From contig NZ_BMQU01000014.1 of assembly GCF_014648275.1 (NCBI RefSeq), forward strand, positions 46,509-110,508: a stretch of DNA of 64,000 nt, given 5' to 3'. A model generated the notes under the pieces. It saw nothing but the letters and a program-made list of their open reading frames with translations. It was not told the DNA's origin and ran no database searches. This DNA is from Pseudomonas laurentiana. Lineage in GTDB: Bacteria > Pseudomonadota > Gammaproteobacteria > Pseudomonadales > Pseudomonadaceae. Positions 47,406-56,800 of this stretch are shown here, one piece after another (position 1 is the stretch's first letter; the number at the start of each line of letters is the position of its first letter). The position numbers and the translations under genes are program-made.

Positions 47406-47672
47406 ATGGCCGTCGAAGTGGTGTACCGCAGCAGCCGAGACCTGGAGCGCTTGTTCATGGATAAAGCCGAAGCAGACCGTCACGACAAGATGCTTGAGCT
47501 GGCTGAACTGCTGGCCGAAGTGCTGAAGAAAGCCGTGCCGTCATTGAGTGAACAGCAGGTTGAGGACGCCGGTATCTACATGGCGAAAAACCGCGATGTC
47601 TTCGCCAAGGCCTTCAAGAGCCAGCCCGATGCGCTCAGCGAACTGCTGGGTGATGAAAGCCCTGCCGAGTAA
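47406..47672 (+). CDS. yebG: YebG-family SOS-inducible protein
   Basis: This 88-residue protein (MAVEVVYRSSRDLERLFMDKAEADRHDKMLELAELLAEVL) follows E. coli YebG over its length, with an acidic C-terminus. YebG is a small, DNA-damage-inducible protein of unknown biochemical function. The strong LexA box upstream agrees with SOS control. It converges with the amino acid dehydrogenase gene; their stop codons are 5 bp apart. Confidence 0.9.
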   Translation: MAVEVVYRSSRDLERLFMDKAEADRHDKMLELAELLAEVLKKAVPSLSEQQVEDAGIYMAKNRDVFAKAFKSQPDALSELLGDESPAE

Positions 47673-47677
47673 CGCGC

Positions 47678-48697
47678 TCAAGAGTACAGCAGGCGCTCGG
47701 CAAGGGTTTGCGCAACCCGTGCCGGCGAGCGCTTCTCCGCCTGGGCATGAGCAAAGACTTCCGTCAGTCGCGAAGGAATACGCGCCAGATGCGCGGTAAT
47801 GCTCGGCAGCTCTTCGCCTTGGTGCTTGAGCGCCACATAAATCAGGCCACCAGAATTGATGATGTAGTCCGGTGCGTACAGGATGCCGCGATTTTCCAGT
47901 TGATCGGCCACCTGCAGGTTGGTCAGCTGATTGTTTGCCGAGCCTGCAACGGCCGCGCAACGAAGCTGCATTACACTCTGTCCTGTAAGAATCGAGCCTA
48001 GGCCACAGGGCGCGAAGATATCGCAGGGTGTGCTGATGAGTGCGTCAGTGGCAATCGGATGAGCATTGAACTGCTCCATTGCCAATTGCACCCGTCCGGG
48101 ATCATGGTCACTGACCAGCAACTCGGCACCCGCTGCGTGCAGTTGCTCAGCCAGGGCGTAGCCCACATTACCCAACCCTTGCACCGCCACCCGCAGGCCT
48201 TCCAGGTTGTCACTGCCCAAACGCGCCATTGAGGTCGCCCGGATACCGGCAAACACACCCATGGCGGAATACGGCGAGGGGTCACCCGACGCGGTGGTAC
48301 TCGTGACATGCTGTGTGGTTTGCGCAATGCAGTCCATGTCCAGCGTCGACGTACCGCTGTCGATCGCGGTGATGTAGCGACCTTCGAGTGAGTCGACAAA
48401 GCGACCGAACGCCTCAAACAACGCGGCACGGTTTTCCACATGCGGGTTGCGAATGATCACCGCCTTGCCTCCGCCCAGCGGCAAGCCGGCCAGCGCGGCC
48501 TTGTAACTCATACCCTGCGCCAGACGAATGGCATCGACCATCGCACTTTCATCGTCGGGGTAGGCCAGGTAGCGACAACCACCCATAGCGGGGCCACGCT
48601 GCTCACTATGGATAGCAATCACGGCCTTGAGCCCGGTCGGAGGATCGATACACAGGTGCAGCGATTGGGTGCGTGTGCTTTGCATCAGAGCAAACAT
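47678..48697 (-). CDS. Leucine/valine-type amino acid dehydrogenase (Glu/Leu/Phe/Val family)
   Basis: The 339-residue NAD-dependent dehydrogenase has the catalytic lysine in GLPLGGGKAVI (about residue 90), the Rossmann motif QGLGNVG (about 188) and the CDIFAPCGLGSIL segment of leucine dehydrogenases. It deaminates a branched-chain or aromatic amino acid to the 2-ketoacid reversibly; leucine dehydrogenase is the closest pattern. ATG 48697 has GGGAG 7 bases upstream; TTG 48703 is an alternative. It is divergent from the SirB1-like gene. Confidence 0.88.
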   Translation of the reverse strand: MFALMQSTRTQSLHLCIDPPTGLKAVIAIHSEQRGPAMGGCRYLAYPDDESAMVDAIRLAQGMSYKAALAGLPLGGGKAVIIRNPHVENRAALFEAFGRFVDSLEGRYITAIDSGTSTLDMDCIAQTTQHVTSTTASGDPSPYSAMGVFAGIRATSMARLGSDNLEGLRVAVQGLGNVGYALAEQLHAAGAELLVSDHDPGRVQLAMEQFNAHPIATDALISTPCDIFAPCGLGSILTGQSVMQLRCAAVAGSANNQLTNLQVADQLENRGILYAPDYIINSGGLIYVALKHQGEELPSITAHLARIPSRLTEVFAHAQAEKRSPARVAQTLAERLLYS

Positions 48698-48816
48698 CGA
48701 CAAGCTCCCGAATTGCAGGGTGCTGATGCAAGTATAGGCACGCTCTGGCCAACTGATAGGGGCACTGGACGAAAGCCACGCTCGGAGCTAAAAAATAAGC
48801 GTGAGCGGAGACTTTC

Positions 48817-49623
48817 ATGAACCCACGCAAAGCCTGTCTGGCCTGCCTCGAACGTCAGCCTGTCGCGCTGTTTGAAGCGGGGTTATGGATCGCCGCCGAA
48901 CATGACCCCACTCTGCAACCTGCCGACTACCTGGCACTGGTGCAAACACTGCAGCGCGAAGTCAGTGTGGGCTTGCCCATGTTGCCCGTGAGCGAACTGG
49001 CGCAACCCCTGCTGCGTCAGCTATGCGCCTTGGGGTTTCAGCAGGATGAGTATTACCCATTGCGCCCGCAGGCGGCGCTGCTGGACAAGGTGCTGATGCG
49101 CCGTCGCGGCCAGCCGCTGGCCTTGGCACTATTGAGCCTGGAGCTGGCCCGTGGCCTGTCCATCCCACTGGAGGGTGTGAACTTCCCGGGATACTTCCTG
49201 CTGCGGGTGCCGGGTGCCGACCACCTGCTCGATCCCTGTGGTGGACGTCGTCTATACCCTGCGGACTGTCGCGAACTGCTCGGTCGGCAGTTCGGCCCAC
49301 AAATGACATTGAGTGCCGACCACCTGCTGACCGCCAGCCCACTCCAGATGCTTCAGCGCCTGTCGCGTAACCTGCGGCAACTGCACACCACCCATGACGA
49401 CGACCTGGCAGCGCTGAAAGATGCTGAACGGGTCATTGAACTAGGGCCGGCCAACGCCAGCGACTACCTGGCCCGTGCCACCCTCTATCAGCGGCTGGAT
49501 TGCCCACAGGCCGAACGTTTCGACCTGGAGCATGCCTTGTTGCTCAGCGATGACCCGATCCAACGCTTGCGCCTGACCGAACGCTTGAACCACCTGCCCC
49601 CTAAAACGACATCGATTCATTGA
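48817..49623 (+). CDS. SirB1-family protein (transglutaminase-like plus TPR)
   Basis: The 268-residue cytosolic protein has an N-terminal SirB1 region (LLDKVLMRRRGQPLALALLSLELARGLSIPLEGVNFPGYFLLR, about 89-132) and C-terminal TPR-like helices (195-260). SirB1 proteins are structurally related to transglutaminases but usually have unknown function. GCGGAG precedes ATG 48817. Confidence 0.85.
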   Translation: MNPRKACLACLERQPVALFEAGLWIAAEHDPTLQPADYLALVQTLQREVSVGLPMLPVSELAQPLLRQLCALGFQQDEYYPLRPQAALLDKVLMRRRGQPLALALLSLELARGLSIPLEGVNFPGYFLLRVPGADHLLDPCGGRRLYPADCRELLGRQFGPQMTLSADHLLTASPLQMLQRLSRNLRQLHTTHDDDLAALKDAERVIELGPANASDYLARATLYQRLDCPQAERFDLEHALLLSDDPIQRLRLTERLNHLPPKTTSIH

Positions 49624-49641
49624 ACCCCATCGCCAGCCGCG

Positions 49642-50268
49642 TCATGGGGTATCAGGTTGGTTAGACGGGTGCGCCTGGACGAACGCCGGGTGTTGCGCGG
49701 CCAATGCGGCTACCCGATTGATACGAGGGTAGCTGCTGAGATCGATGCTGAACCGTTGTGCGGCATACAGCTGCGGAATCAGGTAGACATCCGCCAGGCC
49801 CGGTTGAGCGCCGAAGCAGTAGCCGCTGTCACCGATCAACTGTTCAACCGCCGCCAGCCCTTGGCTAATCCAGTGGGCGATCCACTGATTGACCTGCGTT
49901 TCATCATGCACCAACTGACGCAATTGGTTGAGCACGCTGACATTGTGTAGCGGGTGGATGTCGCAACCAATGAGCGCCGCCACACCTCGCGCTTGAGCTC
50001 GCTGCTCAAGTGCGACAGGCAGCAGTGCCGGCTGTGGATAACATTCTTCCAGATACTCGATGATCGCCGGCGACTGCAACAGCAACGCCCCGGAGTCGAC
50101 CCTCAGGGCCGGTACACGGCCTTGAGGGTTGAGCGCCAGAAATGCAGGCTCACGCTGCTCGCCTTTGAGCAGGTTGACCGGCAGGGACTGAAAATCCAGC
50201 CCCTTGAGCGCCAGGGCAATCCGTACCCGGTACGACGAGGTCGAACGGAAATAGGTATAGAGTTCCAT
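49642..50268 (-). CDS. hmgC: Maleylacetoacetate isomerase
   Basis: The 208-residue glutathione-S-transferase-fold enzyme begins MELYTYFRSTSSYRVRIALALKGL, with the SSxxR glutathione site of zeta-class GSTs. It isomerises maleylacetoacetate to fumarylacetoacetate with glutathione as cofactor, in tyrosine/phenylalanine degradation. It is third in hmgA-hmgB-hmgC, 15 bp after hmgB. maiA is a synonym. Confidence 0.95.
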   Translation of the reverse strand: MELYTYFRSTSSYRVRIALALKGLDFQSLPVNLLKGEQREPAFLALNPQGRVPALRVDSGALLLQSPAIIEYLEECYPQPALLPVALEQRAQARGVAALIGCDIHPLHNVSVLNQLRQLVHDETQVNQWIAHWISQGLAAVEQLIGDSGYCFGAQPGLADVYLIPQLYAAQRFSIDLSSYPRINRVAALAAQHPAFVQAHPSNQPDTP

Positions 50269-50283
50269 GCCCCGCCCTCATTT

Positions 50284-51576
50284 TTAGTGTGCTGGCAGGA
50301 TCTTGCCGCGACACTCGCCAAAACCGATGCTGGCAACACCGTCGCGGATGCAACGGGCGCGCAGGATGATCTCGTCACCGTCCTCAAGGAAGCGACGCAC
50401 TTCACCAGATGCCAGCTCGATCGGTTCCTTGCCGCCCTGAGTAATCTCCAGCAGGCTGCCGAACTGCCCTGGTTTAGCGCCCGACAGGGTGCCAGAACCG
50501 AACAGGTCGCCCGATTGCAGTTGGCAACCGTTGACGCTGTGGTGCGCGACCATCTGTGCCACGGTCCAGTACATGCTCAAGGTGTTGCTCAGGGTCAGAC
50601 GATGGGCCGGGAGGTTCTGCTCACGCATGCGCTCGGTCACCAGCAGCACTTCCAGTTCGATGTCGAAGGCGCCCAGCGCCTGATCGCGTTTGTCGAGCAG
50701 GTAAGACAGTGGCTGCGGGTCACCTTCCGGACGGGCCGGTTGTGCACAACGGAACGGCTCCAGCGCTTCGGCCGTCACCACCCACGGCGACACCGTAGAG
50801 ATGAAGCTCTTGGACAGGAACGGGCCCAGTGGCTGGTACTCCCACGCCTGGATATCACGCGCCGACCAGTCGTTGAGCAAGCAGAAACCCGCAATATGCT
50901 CAGCCGCTTCGGCCACCGGAATGGCATCGCCCAACTCATTGCCCTGGCCGATCCAGATGCCCAGTTCCAGCTCGTAGTCGAGCCGTGCGCACGGGCCGAA
51001 AACCGGTTCGTTCTGCCCGGCAGGCAGGGTTTGCCCCTTCGGCCGACGGACATCAGTGCCCGACGGACGAATGGTCGAGGCACGGCCGTGATAACCAATC
51101 GGCACATACTTGTAGTTCGGCAGCAGAGGGTTGTCCGGACGGAACAGTTTGCCAACGTTCTTGGCGTGTTCGATGCCCACGTAGAAGTCGGTGTAGTCGC
51201 CGATCCGGGCAGGCAGGTGCAACTGGCACTCAGCAGCCGGATACAGCAGTGGTCGCAGCGCGGCCTGATGCTCACTGGCTTCACCCAACAGCGCCAGCAG
51301 ACGCTCACGCAGGGCAACCCGGGCACCACGGCCCAGCGCGAAGAACGCATTCAGCGCACCGCCACGGGTAGCCTCGACAGCCACACGGGCTTCGCCCTCG
51401 AACAGGCCGGCGGCCAAGGCGCCTTCCAGATCGAGGATGGCATCACCGATGGCAACACCGCAGCGTGGCGCCTGGTCTTTACGGCTGAAGATACCCAGGG
51501 GCAGGTTCTGCAGCGGAAAATCGCTATGCCCGTTGGCGTGATCGACCCAACTACGGGCAATGGCGGACTGATTCAT
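50284..51576 (-). CDS. hmgB: Fumarylacetoacetase
   Basis: The 430-residue enzyme has the two-domain fumarylacetoacetase layout: an SH3-like N-terminus (1-115) and the metal-dependent hydrolase core with DYTDFYVGIEHAKNVG and FGPCARLDYELELGIWIG. It splits fumarylacetoacetate into fumarate and acetoacetate. It begins 3 bp after hmgA on the same strand. fahA is a synonym. Confidence 0.96.
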   Translation of the reverse strand: MNQSAIARSWVDHANGHSDFPLQNLPLGIFSRKDQAPRCGVAIGDAILDLEGALAAGLFEGEARVAVEATRGGALNAFFALGRGARVALRERLLALLGEASEHQAALRPLLYPAAECQLHLPARIGDYTDFYVGIEHAKNVGKLFRPDNPLLPNYKYVPIGYHGRASTIRPSGTDVRRPKGQTLPAGQNEPVFGPCARLDYELELGIWIGQGNELGDAIPVAEAAEHIAGFCLLNDWSARDIQAWEYQPLGPFLSKSFISTVSPWVVTAEALEPFRCAQPARPEGDPQPLSYLLDKRDQALGAFDIELEVLLVTERMREQNLPAHRLTLSNTLSMYWTVAQMVAHHSVNGCQLQSGDLFGSGTLSGAKPGQFGSLLEITQGGKEPIELASGEVRRFLEDGDEIILRARCIRDGVASIGFGECRGKILPAH

Positions 51577-51579
51577 GGG

Positions 51580-52881
51580 TTATCTCCGATTCGGGGTGAA
51601 GGTGCTCGGCAACGATGCCCAGCAACTATCGTAGTCGGCCTGCAATTGCGGGCATTCCAGTGCATGGCGCGTCGGTCTCAGCATCTGGCTGGTCTCGAAC
51701 ATAAAGGCCATGGTGTTATCGATCTTGCTGGGCGCAAGGTCAGCGGCAATCGCCTTGGCACAGGTTTCAGCATCCGGGCCGTGGGCGCTCATGCAGCTGT
51801 GCAACGACGCGCCGCCAGGCAGGAAACCTTCGGCCTTGGCGTCATAAGCTCCCTGGATCAGGCCCATGAACTCGTTCATCAGGTTGCGATGGAACCATGG
51901 TGGACGGAACGTGTTCTCGGCCACCATCCAGCGTGGCGGGAAAATCACGAAATCGATGTTGGCCATGCCCGGCACGCTGGTCGGCGAGGTCAGTACGGTG
52001 AAGATCGACGGGTCCGGGTGGTCGAAGCTGACCGTGCCAATGGTGTTGAAACGACGCAGGTCGTATTTGTACGGCACGTTGTTGCCGTGCCACGCCACCA
52101 CATCCAGCGGTGAATGCTGCAACACACAACCCCACAGCTCACCCAGGAACTTCTGCACCAGCGGCACAGGGCCCTGGTGCTCTTCGTAGTGGGCCACCGG
52201 TGCCAGGAAATCACGCGGGTTGGCCAGACCGTTGCTGCCAATCGGCCCAAGGTCCGGGATACGCAGCGGCGCACCGTGGTTTTCGGCAATGTAGCCGCGC
52301 GCGGTACTGTCGAGCAGTTCAACCCGGAACTTCAAGCCCCGCGGCAGTACGGCGATCTCCAGTGGTTCGACCTCCAGCACCCCCAGCTCGGTGGCGATAC
52401 GCAGACGGCCCTGTTCCGGCACCAGCAACAGTTCGCCATCGGCGTTGAAGAACACGCGCTCCATCGAGCGGTTCGCACGGTAACTGTAGACGCTGACACC
52501 CGACGGCTTGTCAGCGGCCGAGTTGGCCGCCATGGCGACCCAGCCGTCAATGAAATCGGTAGGCTCGGCGGGAATATCCAACGGGTTCCAGCGCAGCCGG
52601 TTTGGCGTCACTGCGCCCAACGGACCACCGGCCAGCTGACGCTCCAGGCGCTCGAACGCCGGGTGCAGGGCCGACGGCCGGATACGGTACATCCAGGTAC
52701 GACGCAGCTCACTACGGGTCATGGTGAACGCGGTGCCGGAGAACAGTTCGGCGTACAGCCCGTACGGGGCTTTTTGCGGAGAGTTCTGCCCGACTGGCAG
52801 GGCGCCCGGCAATGCTTCGCTGGCGAATTCGTTGCCGAAACCGCTCTGGTAGCTGAGTGAGGACGTGGAATCGAGGTTCAT
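51580..52881 (-). CDS. hmgA: Homogentisate 1,2-dioxygenase
   Basis: The 433-residue non-heme iron dioxygenase has a cupin-type core with [27 protein letters not shown] and the substrate-ring segment [12 protein letters not shown]. It opens homogentisate to maleylacetoacetate and is the committed step of the pathway. It is first in the operon; hmgR is divergent, with a palindromic operator region between. Confidence 0.96.
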   Translation of the reverse strand: MNLDSTSSLSYQSGFGNEFASEALPGALPVGQNSPQKAPYGLYAELFSGTAFTMTRSELRRTWMYRIRPSALHPAFERLERQLAGGPLGAVTPNRLRWNPLDIPAEPTDFIDGWVAMAANSAADKPSGVSVYSYRANRSMERVFFNADGELLLVPEQGRLRIATELGVLEVEPLEIAVLPRGLKFRVELLDSTARGYIAENHGAPLRIPDLGPIGSNGLANPRDFLAPVAHYEEHQGPVPLVQKFLGELWGCVLQHSPLDVVAWHGNNVPYKYDLRRFNTIGTVSFDHPDPSIFTVLTSPTSVPGMANIDFVIFPPRWMVAENTFRPPWFHRNLMNEFMGLIQGAYDAKAEGFLPGGASLHSCMSAHGPDAETCAKAIAADLAPSKIDNTMAFMFETSQMLRPTRHALECPQLQADYDSCWASLPSTFTPNRR

Positions 52882-52964
52882 CGAGACTCCTGGCCATGAG
52901 GCCGGTTACGGGCAGTTGGCTGCGTACCGACCAGGCGGCAACAGCACGTCTGCATTATTTTTAT

Positions 52965-52990
52965 CGTAATCACATTACGCATAACGTAAT
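52965..52990. promoter_or_regulatory. Candidate HmgR operator with three overlapping half-sites
   Basis: CGTAATCACATTACG (52965-52979) and ATTACGCATAACGTAAT (52974-52990) share the middle ATTACG, giving three half-sites CGTAAT/ATTACG/CGTAAT, 85-110 bp upstream of hmgA and 64-90 bp upstream of hmgR. A 17-bp palindrome is described as the HmgR target in P. putida; the second palindrome here is 17 bp long. Confidence 0.75.
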
Positions 52991-53053
52991 TTGATTGCCA
53001 AAGTCCGTCAAGCTATAAAGACGCCCTCCTGTCTCTCCCGGATCGAATGCCCC

Positions 53054-53833
53054 ATGGCCAAAGCCAGCTCCACCGCCGACAGCACCGGCAAACAGAAGGT
53101 TCGCTCGGCAGAGGTCGGCACCGACATCCTCAAGGCCTTGGCCGAACTGTCGCCCGCCACGTCGCTGTCGCGCCTGGCCGAACACGTTCAGATGCCTGCG
53201 AGCAAGGTTCACCGCTACCTGCAGGCCTTGATCGCCAGCGGTTTTGCCGAACAGAACCCGGCAACCAACCACTACGGGCTGGGCCGCGAAGCGCTGCGGG
53301 TTGGCCTGGCTGCCCTGGGTGGCATGGATGTCTTGAAGGTCGGCGCACTGCCGCTGTCGCAATTGCGCGATGAACTTAATGAAAGCTGCTTTTTGGCCGT
53401 GTGGGGCAACAAGGGCCCGACCGTGGTCAGCATTGAGCCTGCCGTGCGTGCCGTAACCGTGGTCACCCAAATCGGCTCGGTACTGCCGTTGCTCAGCTCA
53501 TCTACCGGGCTGGTGTTCGGTGCTTACCTGCCGGAGCGCGAAACCACCGAGCTGCGCGATCAGGAGCTGGCGAACCTGCAGCAGACCGCCAGTGAGTACG
53601 ACACGTTGTTTGCGCAAATCCGTGAACGTGGCCTGCACCATATCCACGGCCTGCTGATGCCCGGCGTCGATGCACTGTCGGCGCCGGTGTTCAACGCCGT
53701 CGGCAAGATCGCGGCAGTTATCACCGTAGTCGGCCCGACCTCGATCTTCCATGCCGATGAACAGGGGCCAGCCGCTCAATTGCTACTGGCCACCGCAAAG
53801 ACGATCAGTTGGCGAATGGGGCACGACCTTTAG
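53054..53833 (+). CDS. hmgR: IclR-family regulator of homogentisate degradation
   Basis: The 259-residue protein has an N-terminal winged helix-turn-helix (about 20-75: LAEHVQMPASKVHRYLQALIASG) and a C-terminal IclR effector domain (85-255). Divergence from hmgABC identifies it as HmgR, the homogentisate-responsive repressor. I chose ATG 53054; the reading from 52991 would start inside the operator region. Its last 29 bp overlap, tail to tail, the end of the large minus-strand DUF6543 gene. Confidence 0.92.
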   Translation: MAKASSTADSTGKQKVRSAEVGTDILKALAELSPATSLSRLAEHVQMPASKVHRYLQALIASGFAEQNPATNHYGLGREALRVGLAALGGMDVLKVGALPLSQLRDELNESCFLAVWGNKGPTVVSIEPAVRAVTVVTQIGSVLPLLSSSTGLVFGAYLPERETTELRDQELANLQQTASEYDTLFAQIRERGLHHIHGLLMPGVDALSAPVFNAVGKIAAVITVVGPTSIFHADEQGPAAQLLLATAKTISWRMGHDL

Positions 53834-56800
53834 ACAACCCCTGCGCGGGCGAGTCCATGTCATTGAGGAACAAGGTCAGCTCTTCCTGGAAAACCTTGAA
53901 CGCAGGGGTCAATGTCCGGGGCGCTACCGGGGCAACGATGTCCGAGCACAGGCGCTTGAGCAACTCCACCTGAGCAGAACTCGGCCCATCCGATAACTTG
54001 GAAAGGGCACCGAGCAACCGCCCCCAGCCCCCGGCCAGCGAGAACACGCCCGCCCCGGCAAGTGCAAAGGCAGCCAACGCCGAGGCCCGGTCACCATCGC
54101 GATAGGCCAACGCCCCCACAGTGAACGTCCTCAACGTGGTAAAGGCCGATACCGCCATCGCGGCAGGCGGAAACGGCATCGAAAGAATGGCGGCTGTGCC
54201 GAGTGCGACTTCAAACAACAACCACGATATCCGCTCGGCAACACTGGTGGTATCAAGGTCGACATCTTCAATGATGCGGTGCGTCATGACGTCAAACTCA
54301 TCGCCAAAATCACTGATGCGGGCGTACTCACCGTAGGCCTGCGTGATCGTAGCGGTCGGATCGCCAGCGCGGACGACATCATCCGCCAGTGTCCCGATGA
54401 TTCGCTGATCCTTGATCGCCGTTCGCTGATAGAAGTAATCGCCCAGCCCGCCCTCCTTCCACTGCCTGGCGAGGTCATCCCGACTGCGCAACCAGATGCC
54501 ATCAGGTGCATCCGGGGTGTAGAGCAGGTCATCTGCGGAGCTGCCCTGCTGGTGCCTGAAAATGTAGACACCTTCGATACGTCGGCCACGCAAAGCCAGT
54601 TGGTAAACACCGTCCTTGTTGAAGGTATCGCCACCCACTACGGGTGGTTCGAGCTCCAGAAGCGACTCAACCGCTTCCTTCATCCACCGGCTCTGTGCTG
54701 TGGAGAGGTTCCCCGACAGCGTTTCACAGAGCCAGGTCCGTTTGATCTGAAAGCACAGCAGGTAGCGATGCAACGCTCGGTACAGGCTGTAATTGGAGTC
54801 CGTCGACTCGACCAGTGTCTGCTTGGCCAGCGCGATGTAGCGCTCTCCCAGGTTCGCCGAACGGATATAACTCGCCAAAAATCGACGATCGAGCCTCGAC
54901 AGATCCTGACCACAGGTCGAGGCGAGCTTGGCGAAATCCTCAAAATTGAAACTGCTGTCGTATCCGCTTATGACCACTTGAGTCAGTGTCATCACGGCAT
55001 CCGTTTCCAACGTCACCAACACCGTGTCGGGATCCACCCAACCACCCTCTGCGCTTGATCCGAGAAAGGCGTTGATCCGCTGCCCGACTTCGTGATGGGC
55101 AAAGCTTCGGAAATGGGGAAGGCGGTAATGCTCTTCATATTCACCACGCAGTGCCAACAGCACGAAGTCCAGGTCAGTCAGCGCCTGGCGATCTTGCGGT
55201 GCAGCATCGCGATACCACTGCGGAGTAACGGCCTGCAACTCATCCAGCAGGCCGTTCACCTTCTTGAAGGCAACCTCGGAGAGCGCGTCATGCCATGTGC
55301 CGACCACCCAGCGCTCAAGCACCACGCTTTCACGCGTCCAATGGGTCGGTAACCGATGCTGTTGTTCCAGATAGCGACTAAAGCCAGCGCGGTCAGCAAA
55401 GGCCACCTGCCCGACCAGGTACTCACGGCCTGCCGGCGTAAGCGTCCACTCGCCCATGGCCATACTCAACTGGTGAACCGCGTCGAACACCCTGACATCG
55501 CCCCCTGGGGCACCTGGCGAATAGACGATGTAGCGCCAGTCGTCACCATGGGGATAACGCAAATAGAACAGATCCTTCAATGCCAACCCATGGTCGTTGA
55601 GCAACACGCCGCCCACTTCCACACCCAGCGCCTCCAGCGGCCCGCTGTGTTGGCCAAGGCGCTCGAACACCTCGAATGCCGCTTGGTCCATGCCCTGATA
55701 ACGCGCGCTCAAAAAGGACAACGACAAGCACGCACGGAGGGCGTCGGTCATTGCTGTCCCCCCTTCCTCACTGAAGTAAAGTGCCTGCGTGGAATCAATG
55801 TACCCTTCGCGCAGGTTCAACTCGGCGGTCATTGTTGCAATGAACGGGGTCGACAGGTTCGGCCCCTGCACAACCCGCACGAGCACCTGAGCATCTTTCC
55901 CCCGATATCCCCCCGAAAGCACCCATTGGCCAAGGGTCAACTGCCTGCCGCCTGTCAGTGCATGGCCATCAATGTCTATCGAGTACGTCATATCGAGCAC
56001 AACATGCTCGGCATCAATCGTCATGCCCAGGTGCTTTTGCACATACGCCTGAATTTGCGCGTGAGCAAACGCTTCATAGCTGACATGCCCCTGAAGCAAT
56101 GTATCTACGCGCTGCTGGGCCTGAACCAGCGTCTTTTCACGCTGCTCGTAAGCGGCCTTCTCGTCACCCACCAGAAACCGCAACCACTCTGGCTGACGGG
56201 CGACACGGTGCTCCCTGAGGCGGTCGGCATGGCGGGCCTGCAGCACCGAAACCAGCACCGCCTGCTCTTCCATCGCCGTCAGTGCTTCCCATACCTCACA
56301 GGCATCCTGCGCCTTAACCCGGGCAGTCTGCACGATGTCGTGAAACCATTGTCGCTGGGTACGTTTCAGATCCGACACTTGGTGTTTGAATACACTTTCG
56401 GCAAACGGCTGCTCGACGACCTTGAGTACTCGCCCCTGAAGTAAGGCCTGTTGCGATGGGGCCAGATGTTGCAGCATCAATTGCCGTGTTTCAGGTGCTT
56501 GCAGGCGCCACTCCATACCCGCAAGCAGTGTCTGAAGATCGCGGTACGGCGTCAGCCCGTCCCAGGCGCTATACAACCAAACCGTCGTATCGGCAGAGGA
56601 CTCGGAAAACTCGCCTAATACGAACGCCTGAAACAGTGGGGTGGCCTGTCCACGCTCATCAAGCAGTGAAAGTGCCCTGACGTTGGTATCAATATCAGAA
56701 ATGAACGTTTCCACTTGACTGGCCTGCGCCAATCGTTCGGGCCGCCGCCCTGCCCATACGTTAACATCGAGAAAAAACAGATGGGCAAACAGTATGTAGA

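Noticed and set aside
49954-52113. 719-residue plus-strand open frame
   Set aside because: It is antisense to hmgC, hmgB and hmgA, which are certain.
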